DNA from: Planctomycetaceae bacterium
Lineage (GTDB): Bacteria; Planctomycetota; Planctomycetia; Planctomycetales; Planctomycetaceae
Length of the DNA stretch: 60,601 nucleotides
Assembly (NCBI GenBank): GCA_947476295.1
Contig: CANJQC010000014.1
Coordinates: forward strand, 1-60,601
Direction: 5' to 3'
In this document: piece by piece, positions 17,444-26,395 of the stretch
Layout: the number at the start of each line of letters is the position of its first letter
How positions within the stretch are numbered: the stretch's first letter is position 1
The notes under the pieces: generated by a model
What the model was told of the DNA's origin: nothing
The model's database searches: none
What the model saw: only the letters and a program-made list of their open reading frames with translations
Made by a program: the position numbers and the translations under genes

Positions 17444-18445
17444 ATGCCTTCAAGCAAACAAAACTCGATTGCCTGCCCGGACTGCTATCCTTTCAACCGG
17501 CGTTCCTTCATTAAAACAGTGGCAGGCGCTTCGGCGTTGGCGCTGCTTTCGACACGTTCACTGAGTGCGGGGTTGTTCTCCGGCCCGTCGTTGAACAGTG
17601 CTTCGGAAACAGCAGTGAGTGAATTCTTTAAGTCGCTGACCGACGAACAGAAGAAAACGCTCTGCTTTCCATTTGAGCATGAGCTTCGACATCGCATCAG
17701 TGCCAACTGGCACGTCACCAAGCCAACGCTTGGCGAGATCTTCTATACGTCACCGCAGCGTGAAATGATCAGCCGGATCATCAAGGGCCTGTGCAGCGAG
17801 GAGGGCCACGAACGCATGCAGAAGCAGATGGACGACGACGCTGGCGGACTGCACGAGTTTAGTGTCGCCATGTTCGGCGAACCGGGTGCAGGAGCGTTCG
17901 AATTCATGCTCACAGGTCGCCACCTGACATTGCGAGCCGACGGAAACAGCGTGGACAAAGCTGCGTTCGGCGGGCCAATTGTGTACGGCCATGACCAAGT
18001 TGAAGAGGATGCGTCTAAGAATATCTACTATTTTCAGACGCAACAGACGGACAAGGTCTTCAAATCGCTGACGGAAGATCAGGCGGCAAAGGCTCTGCTT
18101 TCCAAAGCACCGCCGGAAACAGCTATTCAGCTTCAGGGTGAATCCGGAAAATTCTTCGGCATCAAAGTCGCAGAACTGACGTCGGATCAGAAATCTGAAG
18201 TCGAAAAGACACTTGGCATCCTGCTCGCTCCATATCGCAAAGAGGACATCGATGAAGTGATGGAAATTCTGACGGAATCCGGCGGCGTCAATCATCTGCA
18301 CATGGCGTTCTTCCAGCAGGAAGACATCGGTGGCGACAAGACTTGGGACATCTGGCGCGTTGAAGGTCCATCATTTGTGTGGCACTTCCGCGGTGCGCCA
18401 CACGTTCATGCTTACATCAATATTGGTCATGTGAAGAAAGCATAA
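17444..18445 (+). CDS. Tat-exported DUF3500 family protein
   Basis: A 333-aa protein starting at the ATG 17444 (MPSSKQNS) after a GGGGAA ribosome binding site. It has a twin-arginine signal (NRRSFIKTVAGASALALL) around residues 20-40 and a DUF3500-type body (EFFKSLTDEQKKTLCFPFE.., DDDAGGLHEFSVAMFGEPG, C-terminal WHFRGAPHVHAYINIG). Tat export suggests folding or cofactor loading before secretion. The family has no known activity. It follows the PVC cytochrome gene by about 250 bp. Confidence 0.85.
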   Translation: MPSSKQNSIACPDCYPFNRRSFIKTVAGASALALLSTRSLSAGLFSGPSLNSASETAVSEFFKSLTDEQKKTLCFPFEHELRHRISANWHVTKPTLGEIFYTSPQREMISRIIKGLCSEEGHERMQKQMDDDAGGLHEFSVAMFGEPGAGAFEFMLTGRHLTLRADGNSVDKAAFGGPIVYGHDQVEEDASKNIYYFQTQQTDKVFKSLTEDQAAKALLSKAPPETAIQLQGESGKFFGIKVAELTSDQKSEVEKTLGILLAPYRKEDIDEVMEILTESGGVNHLHMAFFQQEDIGGDKTWDIWRVEGPSFVWHFRGAPHVHAYINIGHVKKA

Positions 18446-18653
18446 GGGAAACGGAGTGTCTGGCATGGAGTGAGCCGTTTAGCTTCTGCGCCGGAGACCG
18501 ACTAACTCTTGGGCCGTGAACGCCGTGTGCCAGAGTCGTAAAACACTCTCGTTCAGCATGCAATTGTCATTGGTGGACGCAAGGCATCGTACCGGTGGGC
18601 TTACACCCACCGCTCGCCAGTTATTTTTACTTAAATCGTTATAAGGAACAGAC
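18446..18653. repeat. intergenic gap with REP-like palindrome
   Basis: The gap holds GTGGGCTTACACCCACC followed by GCTCGCC at about 18596-18622, a near-perfect hairpin of the same family as 7135-7163. An AAGGA ribosome binding site for the next gene lies at its right end. Confidence 0.65.
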
Positions 18654-19094
18654 ATGCAACCGGACGATAAGGCGCGTCAACTGGGAATCAATCTGGAACC
18701 ACAAACGCCGGGATATCTGAATCTGTGTATTCGATCCGGCCAGCAACTGATCACGTCAGGCCATGTAAGTGACCTCAAGGGCGTGCTGGGAAAGGGGCTG
18801 ACTGTGGAGCAGGGCTACGAAGCCGCGAGGGATTGCGCTCAGAAAATTCTGCGTTCTGTCTACAGCAGCCACGGCACGCTCAACGGGCTGCGCGTCCTTA
18901 AAGTTCTGGGCTGTGTCTATTCCGCCGGAGACTTTACCGATCAGCATCTGGTCATCAATGGCTGTTCGGATCTGCTGCATGAAATCTTCGGCAAGACCAC
19001 CGACGGGTTTCATGCTCGCAGCGCTCTCGGATTCGCGGCTCTGCCGACCGGAGCGGCGGTGGAAGTCGAAGCAGTGTTTGAGATAAAGCAATGA
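18654..19094 (+). CDS. RidA / YjgF family protein
   Basis: A 146-aa protein of the YjgF/YER057c/UK114 superfamily, long-insert subgroup (chorismate-mutase-like fold). Relatives deaminate reactive enamine/imine intermediates. Features: ITSGHVSDLKG, ILRSVYSSHGTLNGLRVLKVLGCVYS and a C-terminal RSALGFAALPTGAAVEVEAVFE. The canonical RidA arginine before the C-terminal strand is not obvious, as in other members of this subgroup. It has a good AAGGA site and ATG. Confidence 0.88.
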   Translation: MQPDDKARQLGINLEPQTPGYLNLCIRSGQQLITSGHVSDLKGVLGKGLTVEQGYEAARDCAQKILRSVYSSHGTLNGLRVLKVLGCVYSAGDFTDQHLVINGCSDLLHEIFGKTTDGFHARSALGFAALPTGAAVEVEAVFEIKQ

Positions 19095-19320
19095 TGTGGA
19101 CAAGGGCTGCGCTGACAGAGCGACCGTCTTTGCCCTGAATTAGCCAATGACCCGCATCAATACGCTCTTTGTCTGTTCGCGCAATCGCTGGCGAAGCCCA
19201 ACGGCTGAGCAAGTATTTCGTAATGCCGCGAGGTTGTCGGACCGTTCATGCGGGCTCAGTGCAAAATCGCTGCGGACGATGCGCGCAGATGATTGCAGCT
19301 GGATCGACTAGGTGTCTGTG

Positions 19321-19455
19321 ATGGAGGCGAAACGCCGCCTGCAAATTATTGAGAAATTTCGACATGCGCATGGCCGAACACCTCTGCATGTTCTTGAAAT
19401 ACTCGACGATTATCAGCTCACGGACCATGAACTTGCGGAACTGTTGACGGATTGA
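19321..19455 (+). CDS. possible 44-aa small protein
   Basis: An uninterrupted reading frame from ATG 19321 gives MEAKRRLQIIEKFRHAHGRT and continues with an acidic, leucine-rich second half ending ELAELLTD. Composition suggests two amphipathic helices. It lies in the 528-bp gap before the sigma factor gene. No clear ribosome binding site is seen, so it is tentative. Confidence 0.3.
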   Translation: MEAKRRLQIIEKFRHAHGRTPLHVLEILDDYQLTDHELAELLTD

Positions 19456-19622
19456 GTAGATGAATACTTATGCGATTGTGCCCCCTGAGCGACGATTATT
19501 GACAGGCATTGTTCGATTGCTCTTCCTGCTTGACGCAATCATCCATGAGACATTTGTGGTCCCTGCCGAAGCCGTGCGGAGTATATCGGTATCGCGAATT
19601 CTCTTATTGAGGACGATTAACA

Positions 19623-20261
19623 ATGTGGCCGGAAGGTGATCACACTCAGGATCTGCTGAAGGGCGTTGAGAACGGAGATCCTTCAGCGATGAATCAGTTG
19701 ATGGATCGGCATCGCGAAGCGGTTCGCCGCATGGTTCAGATGCGATTGGATCAGGCAGTGGCACGGCGTGTGGATGCCAGTGATGTCGTACAGGACGTTC
19801 TCCTGGAAGCCTCGCAGCGATTGTCAGACTACATCCGCAACCCTTCCATGCCATTTCATCTGTGGCTGCGTCAACTGGCGAAGGATCGAATTATCGACAT
19901 GCATCGTCGGCATCGAGCGGCTCAGCGACGTTCCGTTGATCGCGAGCAGCACTTCAGCAGCTTTGCGTCTGATGATCATTCAGCCGCCGACCTCACGGCG
20001 TTGTTGCGCGACGCAGAACTGACTCCGGCAGCGTCGGCACTGCGCAAGGAGATGGAAGAACGTTTCGTACTGGCGCTGGATCAGCTTGAGGAAAGCGATC
20101 GCGAGATCATTATCATGCGGCACTTTGAGCATCTCGGCAACGGCGAAGTCGCCGAGGCTCTGGGCTTGAGTGCTCCGGCAGCCGGAATGCGATACCTGCG
20201 GGCCATCCGCAGACTTCGCGAACTGCTGGGGACAGATGATGTGTCAGTGGAAGTTAGTTAA
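19623..20261 (+). CDS. ECF-type RNA polymerase sigma factor
   Basis: A 212-aa sigma-70-family factor. Region 2 is seen in DASDVVQDVLLEASQRL with FHLWLRQLAKDRIIDMHRRH, and region 4 in DREIIIMRHFEHLGNGEVAEALGLS. The type and the long acidic linker resemble planctomycete-expanded ECF groups. ATG with GAGGA about 10 bp upstream. No anti-sigma gene is adjacent; the next gene is a glycosyltransferase 80 bp downstream on the same strand. Confidence 0.92.
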   Translation: MWPEGDHTQDLLKGVENGDPSAMNQLMDRHREAVRRMVQMRLDQAVARRVDASDVVQDVLLEASQRLSDYIRNPSMPFHLWLRQLAKDRIIDMHRRHRAAQRRSVDREQHFSSFASDDHSAADLTALLRDAELTPAASALRKEMEERFVLALDQLEESDREIIIMRHFEHLGNGEVAEALGLSAPAAGMRYLRAIRRLRELLGTDDVSVEVS

Positions 20262-20344
20262 GAAGAAACGGACGCTGCGGCTCGGGCTGAGACAATCATC
20301 CGTATAACCCGCGATCGCAGACCAGGCCTTAAGGGAAAACACGA

Positions 20345-21523
20345 ATGTTCTGGCTGGGATGGATCATGTTTGCACTCGTCGCGATTTTAACAATTCCGGC
20401 GATCATCGCATTGAAAGTAAAACAATTGTTGCCTTACCAGCAAGGTCTGGGCCATAGGGTTTCTGAGAAGAGTGCGGAAGCCGGATCAGTTCCCCTGCCA
20501 TCGACGAGTGTAATCGTACCCGCACGCAACGAAGAAGCACAGATTCGCAATGGACTCAACACGCTGCTTCAGTCCACCGGTGTTGAATTTGAAATCATCG
20601 CTATCGATGATCGCTCCACGGATTCCACCGGGTACATCATGGATGAAATCGCGGCGAACGATGCGCGGCTGAAGATTATTCATATTACTGAATTGCCGGA
20701 CGGTTGGCTCGGAAAAAATCATGCAATGCATGTGGCGTCAGGACAGGCAAAGGGCGAACTTTTGCTGTTCACCGATGGCGACATCATGTACGAACCGTGC
20801 GCGATTCAGATCGCTGTGCAGCATTTCGTTCGTCAGAAGTTGCAGCACCTGTGCCTGTTGCCTCGAATGCTGTCCGGCAGCATCCTTGAAAGTGCAGCGG
20901 TCACGTTTTTCGGCCTTGCATTCGCAGTGGGAATGCAGTTGCATATGATCAAAACCCGATGGCCACTGTCGTACGCGGGTGTTGGAGCGTTCAATTTGGT
21001 CGATGCGAAGTTTTATCGATCTGTAGGTGGTCACAATCCGATCGCGATGGATATTCTGGATGACGTTAAACTTGGAAAAATGATCAAAAAGAACGGTGGC
21101 ACGATCGATTTTCAGATGGCTCAGAAACTCCTTTCCGTGCGGTGGCAGCCTTCGTTATGGGGCGTCGTCACGGGGCTGGAAAAGAACGGGTTTGCGTCAT
21201 TGAACTATTCAGTTCTACAAATTCTGATTGTTACATTCGTGTTCCTGCTGACAATGGTTTTTCCGTATGTGTCCCCCTTCGTGCTGTCGCTTTGGAATGC
21301 CTCAGGATTTGTCGCGACGGCGGTATTTTGGCATTTGGCGTTTGCATTTGTTGCCTTTCGAATGCCAGGTGGACTTCTGTTGACTCCACTGTTTCCTGTC
21401 GGAGCCTTCCTGATGGCATTTGCGTGCTGGAGATCGGCCATCATCACGCTCCGCCAGGGCGGCGTCCGCTGGCGTGATTCGTTTTATCCGTTGGCACAGC
21501 TCCGCAAGGGTTTATACTACTAA
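20345..21523 (+). CDS. membrane glycosyltransferase family 2
   Basis: A 392-aa inverting GT-A enzyme. N-terminal membrane helix (about 1-25), then the GT2 core: SVIVPARNEEAQIRNGL, AIDDRSTDST, and the metal-binding DGD in LLLFTDGDIMYEP; AMDILDDVKLG supplies the catalytic acidic region. The C-terminal third has about three more membrane helices. Related enzymes decorate lipids (hopanoid or carotenoid glucosyltransferases); the acceptor is unknown. It is followed directly by yacG. Confidence 0.88.
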   Translation: MFWLGWIMFALVAILTIPAIIALKVKQLLPYQQGLGHRVSEKSAEAGSVPLPSTSVIVPARNEEAQIRNGLNTLLQSTGVEFEIIAIDDRSTDSTGYIMDEIAANDARLKIIHITELPDGWLGKNHAMHVASGQAKGELLLFTDGDIMYEPCAIQIAVQHFVRQKLQHLCLLPRMLSGSILESAAVTFFGLAFAVGMQLHMIKTRWPLSYAGVGAFNLVDAKFYRSVGGHNPIAMDILDDVKLGKMIKKNGGTIDFQMAQKLLSVRWQPSLWGVVTGLEKNGFASLNYSVLQILIVTFVFLLTMVFPYVSPFVLSLWNASGFVATAVFWHLAFAFVAFRMPGGLLLTPLFPVGAFLMAFACWRSAIITLRQGGVRWRDSFYPLAQLRKGLYY

Positions 21524-21535
21524 AAGGTGTTTTTA

Positions 21536-21742
21536 GTGACTCACCAGATGTCATGTCCGATCTGCAGAAAGCCACTCGAAGTCGAGTCGGCAGATTCCCC
21601 GTCGTTTCGGCCATTCTGCAGTGATCGTTGCCGCAAAGTCGATTTTCATCGCTGGTGGGACGGGAAGTATTCCATCGTCGAACAACTGGATCCGGACGCC
21701 ATCGACCCAGACACACTGGATAGGGAACTCGAACCGGAATAG
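21536..21742 (+). CDS. yacG: YacG family zinc-binding DNA gyrase inhibitor
   Basis: A 68-aa protein with the YacG four-cysteine zinc site (CPIC, then FCSDRCR) and the downstream VDFHRWWDGKYSI. In E. coli YacG binds GyrB and blocks its activity. The frame begins at GTG 21527, but GTG 21536 has a better-spaced AAAGG; either is possible. It is 4-13 bp downstream of the glycosyltransferase stop. Confidence 0.88.
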   Translation: MTHQMSCPICRKPLEVESADSPSFRPFCSDRCRKVDFHRWWDGKYSIVEQLDPDAIDPDTLDRELEPE

Positions 21743-21790
21743 GTTAATGCGACCGTGCAAAGGCTTAACCCGGTACTCTGACGTCCCGCG

Positions 21791-21998
21791 TTATGCAAGT
21801 TGTTTTCGAAATCTCATCAAACTGAACGCCAGAATAACGATCGTAGACACTGTCAGGCCGACCACAGAGGGCAATACATCAATGAAGTCAGCGCCGCGCA
21901 AAACGATGGCTCGCAGGATTTCAAGGTAATACGTCACGGGAATGGCAAAACGTCATAAAATAGATGGCCGGGCATCTGACTGCGAGGGAACATAGACA
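21791..21998 (-). pseudogene. C-terminal remnant of an ABC-2 type permease
   Basis: On the minus strand MFPRSQMPGHLFYDV is followed, after a one-base shift near 21943, by VTYYLEILRAIVLRG and a last membrane helix ending RFRKQLA-stop. This is the typical end of ABC-2 permeases (the P-T-Y-Y-L-E-I-L-R motif). The 5' part is missing where the IS-like element begins at about 22001. A frameshift plus truncation make it a pseudogene. Confidence 0.75.
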
Positions 21999-22000
21999 CG

Positions 22001-22909
22001 TGCGACAAAAGTCGCTTTGTTGGAATTTGGTTTTGGTGACGGACGCGAAATTTTTTGCTTTGGAGTGATGGTGTAATTTTTCAGGCGACTAGGAAGCTGC
22101 TGGAAGCGACTAGGCGGCCATATGACGTCGCAAAACACTGCGCAGACTGCCTTGCCTTGCCACCTTTCGTCAGTTTTGCAATGAGTGAGCGCACGCTCGC
22201 CGCTCGCAGGAGATTCCAGCCGGCGACTTTCAGCAGGATGCTCGAAAACACCGCCGGACGACCACGGACTCGAAGACGGTCGTGCCGCTTGAGCTGAACC
22301 AGAAACCGGCGAATGGCAGTGGCCATCAGCTTCATGCGACCGAACTTCGCCATGTTGGATTCAATGTGTGTCGAATCCAGCCGCTGCTTCGAAACGTCCA
22401 GTTCCAGCAACTGTACCAGTTCACCGGTGACATCGTGCATGATCGCCTGTGCAAGTTCGTCATCGCGAAACAGTTTGATATATCGCTCAATCGTGCGGCG
22501 GCACAGGCTTTGCTTTTCCGGGTTCAGATTCAACGCATACTGCGCGTCGATGTTGAACATGTACGCATCGGCGGCTTCCTCGTGAGTCCAGTTACGGAAC
22601 TCCATGATGAACAGCAGGCCAGCCATGGAATAGAGCTCTTTGGTAGGCCGCCCCATCTGAGCACTTCAGCTCGTTTTCGTCGATTGATTGCAGGACAAGC
22701 TTTAACCTCTGTCCTGCCGTCATTCGACGATAGCGTTCGAGGTTTCTTTGCTGAGCATTGATCGTCCCGGGGCTGAGTGGTAATCGATACTGACGAGCAT
22801 TGAGCAGACTCGAATACCGAAAACATCGCCGGATTTTAGTCATTTCGTTCCTTAGCGAGGACTACTGACCAATCGCGTTCTTCAATCGAATTCTGAAGTT
22901 TTGTCGGCT
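22001..22909 (-). mobile_element. internally deleted IS1182-like insertion sequence
   Basis: The element contains a broken transposase (22081-22843). Candidate ends are GCGACAAAAGT at 22001 and its imperfect inverted counterpart AGTTTTGTCGGC at 22898-22909. Intact IS1182-type elements are about 1.6 kb, so roughly the middle of the transposase is missing. It truncates the ABC permease remnant on its left. Confidence 0.6.
22081..22843 (-). pseudogene. IS1182-family transposase, frameshifted and deleted
   Basis: The N-terminal part starts at ATG 22843 and reads through LNARQYRLPLSPGTINAQQR and LQSIDENELKCSD, then shifts frame near 22665 to GRPTKELYSMAGLLFIMEFR, AADAYMFNIDAQYALNL and LDSTHIESNMAKFG (DUF772-type transposase N-terminus). 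It then jumps directly to a C-terminal-like segment (VAGWNLLRAASVRSL). About half of the protein, including most catalytic residues, is lost. It cannot be active on its own. Confidence 0.8.
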
Positions 22910-23084
22910 GCGTTACATCCGAATCCAAATGACCGAGCCCGCCCCCAACGATGACTGCTTGCACCAATGGCCCTAATTGCAACCTGCAACGAAGGCCGAT
23001 ATGCTGCCTGTGTTTGCTCTTGCGGCGGCGTCGAACACCGTCCCCTTCACCTTATTGCTCAACGAATTTTGCAGGATCTGATTG

Positions 23085-23903
23085 ATGTTTTATGGTGGTG
23101 TACTCTGGATGTTTGTCAGAAATTCGCTCATTCGCGAGATGATGTTTCCGGCCAACTTTATGATCCAGGTGGTGACGCGACTGTTCTGGTTTTTCGCTCG
23201 TGTCGTACTATTCGTTGTAATCTACAAGGAAGTCGATCACATAACGGGATGGTCGCAGCATCAGTACTTTGCCTTCATGGCCACGGGGATGCTTATTAAC
23301 GCTATCGTCGAAGCTTTCTTTATGCCTAACTGCGCGGCGTTTTGTGATGACATTCGCACGGGCAAACTGGATTTTGCATTAACTAGGCCGATCGATTCTC
23401 AATTCCTGATTTCGATGCAGCGTGTGAGTCTGGCGATGATCAGTCAGATCATGCTGGCGGCGGCACTGCTTGTCTGGTCGCTCGTCAACATTGGATCGCC
23501 CATTTCGTTCGCTCAAGTCGCGATGTATCTCTTCTACATCGCCGTGGCCGTGGCCTTCTTTTATTCGATGATGATCACAATGGCCTGCACGAGCATCTGG
23601 TTTGGACGGAATCAGGGGCTGTACGACTTCTGGTTTTACATCACCATTTTCGCTCAATACCCCCGCAGCATTTATGCCGGCACAGATGACACTCGATTCG
23701 AATCCGGTGAAGCGCTGCAATTTGGATTCACATGGATCGTGCCGATTCTATTGGTCGTCACGGTGCCCGCTCAGATCATTGTCGGCACCCTGAATGATCG
23801 AGTCTTTGCAGTTGTCGCTGCCATTGCTGCCGCTGCGGCGTTGCTGATGTCACGCAGTGTGTTTCAGTGGAGCCTGAATCACTATCGCGGAGCCAGCAGC
23901 TGA
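23085..23903 (+). CDS. ABC-2 family permease (DUF990/PF06182 type)
   Basis: A 272-aa inner-membrane protein with about six hydrophobic helices. FANFMIQVVTRLFWFFARV, IRTGKLDFALTRPIDSQF and the central WFGRNQGLYDFWFYI match the ABC-2 subfamily usually paired with a second permease and an ATPase. Neither partner is intact nearby; the stub at 21791 may be a relic of another ABC-2 permease but lies on the other strand. Start ATG 23085 (GGAT upstream); a TTG one codon earlier is possible. Confidence 0.8.
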   Translation: MFYGGVLWMFVRNSLIREMMFPANFMIQVVTRLFWFFARVVLFVVIYKEVDHITGWSQHQYFAFMATGMLINAIVEAFFMPNCAAFCDDIRTGKLDFALTRPIDSQFLISMQRVSLAMISQIMLAAALLVWSLVNIGSPISFAQVAMYLFYIAVAVAFFYSMMITMACTSIWFGRNQGLYDFWFYITIFAQYPRSIYAGTDDTRFESGEALQFGFTWIVPILLVVTVPAQIIVGTLNDRVFAVVAAIAAAAALLMSRSVFQWSLNHYRGASS

Positions 23904-23932
23904 CCCCGGAATTCCTCTAATACTTGAACGAT

Positions 23933-24016
23933 TGCGACCGACTGGAGTTGAACCAGCACGGGTGTTACCCCACATGCTCCTGAAGCATGCGCGTCTGCCA
24001 ATTTCGCCACGATCGC
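23933..24016 (-). tRNA. tRNA-Leu (CAG)
   Basis: The minus strand folds as a class II tRNA: acceptor GCGATCG / CGGTCGC with discriminator A, D-arm region GGCGAAATTGGCAGACGC, anticodon arm CATGC-TTCAGGA-GCATG (anticodon CAG), a long variable arm and the T-loop TTCAACT. CCA is not encoded. Length 84 nt. Confidence 0.93.
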
Positions 24017-24031
24017 ATAATTTTTCTCTTC

Positions 24032-24078
24032 GTGCCGCCGCCTGAAGCGTGAGAGTCTGCCAATTCTGCCACTAGCGC
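24032..24078 (-). pseudogene. 5' half of a second tRNA-Leu (remnant)
   Basis: GCGCTAGTGGCAGAATTGGC followed by AGACTCTCACGCTTCAGGCG reads as acceptor 5' strand, D-arm and anticodon region of a leucine tRNA, again with CAG, but variable arm, T-arm and acceptor 3' strand are missing. It lies 15 bp upstream of the intact tRNA-Leu, suggesting a broken tandem duplication or an integration scar. Confidence 0.7.
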
Positions 24079-24203
24079 GGTGAACACATCCCTGAAAAGT
24101 GTACTGCCTTTGGACAGATGCGACAACCGCAGGGTTCGCGAAATACCGCATTTGAAAATCGAGGTGGTCCTTTCTTATCCTCATCACTGTGCTGGGGCAT
24201 TCC

Positions 24204-25259
24204 TCAATTTGCGGGCATCTTTGATGCTGGCCGAGCGGATAAAGTTGACGGGCAGCAATCGGCAGGACAGACGTCATGGTTTGTGGGGAATTGGCCGATG
24301 CATTCACGAGCGGTTCCAAAGATGCGCTCCTGAATGAGTTTTCGAATCATGCTGACGAAACGGGGATGGTTGCCAGGCGTGCTGGCACGGGTCATGTGAA
24401 TTTCCTGTTGATCGCAATACCTTCGCGCTTCATCGTCAAGATCGTAGAGCACCTCCATGTGGTCCGACAGAAATCCGATGGGCGAAATCACCATCTTGTC
24501 GATGCCGGCGGATTTTGATTCCCGCAGATGATCGAGAATGTCTGGTTCCAGCCACGGATCCTGTGGGCGACCGCTGCGACTCTGATAAACCAGTTTCCAG
24601 CGGGATTCCGGAAGCTCAAGATGTTCAGCGACCAGTCGGCATGATTCGCGAAGCTGCTTTCCGTAGTCTGACGTTGTTGCCATGCTCATAGGAATACTGT
24701 GTGCCGTGAACGCTATATGCACAGTATCCCGAGTGTCGTCTGGAAATCCCGCCAGCGCTATCCCAACTTGTTCGGCCAGTACGGCAATAAAATCCGGATG
24801 ATTGTAGAACACTCGCAATTTGTCGATCTGCAATCCTGTGGCTTCAGGCTGTTCGAGCGCGACGGCAATGTTTTCGCGATATTGCCGACAACCCGAGTAA
24901 CAACTGAAGCCGGAAGTGACGTACGCCAGTGCTCGCTGGACTCCGTCTCGTTTCATCTGAATCAGCGTTTCGTTCAGATACGGTGTCCAGTTTCGATTGC
25001 CCCAATAAATTGGTATGTGAATATCGTGAGCATCCAGTTCCTGCCGCAGTGCAGCAATCAGAGTGCGGCACTGTTCGTTGATCGGACTGATGCCGTCGAA
25101 ATGATAGTAGTGCTCAGCGACTTCCAGCAGCCGTTCACGAGGAACCGGTTTGCCGCGCAGGACGTTTTCCAGAAACGGAATGACGTCTTCGCGCTTCTCC
25201 GGACCACCGAACGACAAAAACAGGATCGCGTCGTAGTGAACTGTTGATGAATCGGTCAT
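24204..25259 (-). CDS. hemH: ferrochelatase
   Basis: Inserts Fe(II) into (copro)porphyrin in haem synthesis. A 351-aa product from ATG 25259 (MTDSSTVHYDAILF). FLSFGGPEKREDVIPFL at the start, the catalytic histidine in FTAHSIPMSM and the acidic SPIGFLSDHMEVLYDLD are all present. The C-terminus carries a cysteine cluster (VCPADCCP) reminiscent of the C-terminal [2Fe-2S] ligands of some ferrochelatases, but the spacing differs and cluster binding is not proven. The gene begins 10 bp after the stop of a B12-domain regulator, implying one transcript. Confidence 0.93.
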   Translation of the reverse strand: MTDSSTVHYDAILFLSFGGPEKREDVIPFLENVLRGKPVPRERLLEVAEHYYHFDGISPINEQCRTLIAALRQELDAHDIHIPIYWGNRNWTPYLNETLIQMKRDGVQRALAYVTSGFSCYSGCRQYRENIAVALEQPEATGLQIDKLRVFYNHPDFIAVLAEQVGIALAGFPDDTRDTVHIAFTAHSIPMSMATTSDYGKQLRESCRLVAEHLELPESRWKLVYQSRSGRPQDPWLEPDILDHLRESKSAGIDKMVISPIGFLSDHMEVLYDLDDEARRYCDQQEIHMTRASTPGNHPRFVSMIRKLIQERIFGTARECIGQFPTNHDVCPADCCPSTLSARPASKMPAN

Positions 25260-25269
25260 ATCGAGAAAA

Positions 25270-26136
25270 TCATGTCCTAGGATTGAGTGTATTCGCGAGG
25301 GCTTCCAAGTGCCGAAAATTATCACAATAAGTTGTGTAGCGGAGACGCCGCCGAACTTCAGCCGTCAATGCCTGACCACCGACAACGATCGCTGAACCAA
25401 ATGAAGTCGCTGTATCAAACAGTACATTGAAACTGGCAATAAATCGGTCTTCTTCGCGAATGGATGTGATACTGATCCACATCAAGCGAGGCCGTTCTCG
25501 CTCCAGTGCTCTGCGAAGTGTCTCGAAGGGCAGCATGTTCCCTAGTGAACTGGCACGCCAGCCACAATCTCGGAGCACAAGTTCAGACATGCAGGTAGCC
25601 AGCGTATAAGGGTCACCATCCAACGTTCCACCCGTCGCAATCGGCCCGTCCGCTTGTCCTGTCCCGACCGCGCGACGGAGTTCATGGATCACGCGAGTGC
25701 ATGTTTCACAGGCGCGGCGTTCTTCATAGATGTCCATGTCCCCGCAACGCCACATATCGCCGATTTTCTGAAACGCCGGAGTGATTATCGTGTCACAAAT
25801 GTTTGCCACCGACGTATTACTCAAGTACAGATCCAGCACAACGCGACGAGCAGTAATTTCGTCTCCGGAGATTAACGCCTTCTCGAATTCGTTGATCGCT
25901 GCATCTCCATGGTGCGACGTGGATCCCATCCCCGATGGCAGGCCAATTAGTTCAGGCCTCGCGATCGCTTTTCCTGTAGCGCGAGCGTATTGCAACACCG
26001 AATCCAGCTGCAATCGACGATGACCACCACCTGTTTTCTCTGCCTGAATCAACCCTTTGTCCACCCAGCGCTTCAGTGACGACTCACTGACACACATGGC
26101 AGCGGCAACTTCCTTCGGAGAAAAAAACTGACTCAT
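25270..26136 (-). CDS. CarH-like MerR-type regulator with B12-binding domain
   Basis: A 288-aa protein from ATG 26136 (MSQFFSPKEVAAAM). MerR-type HTH at about 5-65 (VSESSLKRWVDKGLI, GGGHRRLQLDSVLQYA), a helical cap with FQKIGDMWRCGDMDIYEERRA, and a Rossmann-like B12 domain (about 165-285, LMWISITSIREEDRF, AIVVGGQAL). CarH proteins repress carotenoid genes in the dark and release DNA when light breaks the adenosylcobalamin. Here the usual cap E-H pair reads E-E and the axial-histidine loop (E/D-x-H-x-x-G) reads GDPYTLATC without histidine, so cobalamin may be bound differently or not at all. Co-transcribed with hemH. Confidence 0.82.
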   Translation of the reverse strand: MSQFFSPKEVAAAMCVSESSLKRWVDKGLIQAEKTGGGHRRLQLDSVLQYARATGKAIARPELIGLPSGMGSTSHHGDAAINEFEKALISGDEITARRVVLDLYLSNTSVANICDTIITPAFQKIGDMWRCGDMDIYEERRACETCTRVIHELRRAVGTGQADGPIATGGTLDGDPYTLATCMSELVLRDCGWRASSLGNMLPFETLRRALERERPRLMWISITSIREEDRFIASFNVLFDTATSFGSAIVVGGQALTAEVRRRLRYTTYCDNFRHLEALANTLNPRT

Positions 26137-26183
26137 GGATGCGGAGTCCCTATTCTCTGTGACCGTGTCGTGAGCCAAGGTCA

Positions 26184-26196
26184 CTCACTTTGTGAG
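26184..26196. promoter_or_regulatory. small inverted repeat upstream of CarH-like gene
   Basis: CTCAC-TTT-GTGAG lies 48 bp upstream of the regulator start in a gene-free stretch of about 260 bp. MerR-type regulators often bind such sites in their own promoters; autoregulation is an inference. Confidence 0.3.
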
Positions 26197-26395
26197 ACGA
26201 TGCCCGACCTCTCGCCACGCTCATTGGTGTGTTTTAGGCCGTGTTCGTTTCATGTCCATCGCCTAACTGAACGAGCCGCACGTTTTTCTGCAAAATGACA
26301 AGTAGGGGGACATTCTTTATGGCGCGTGCAGACTTATTTGGTGTCGCATGCGGAAGCGAATGGTTCGTTCCGCCCTATTGGTTCACACGCCAAGT

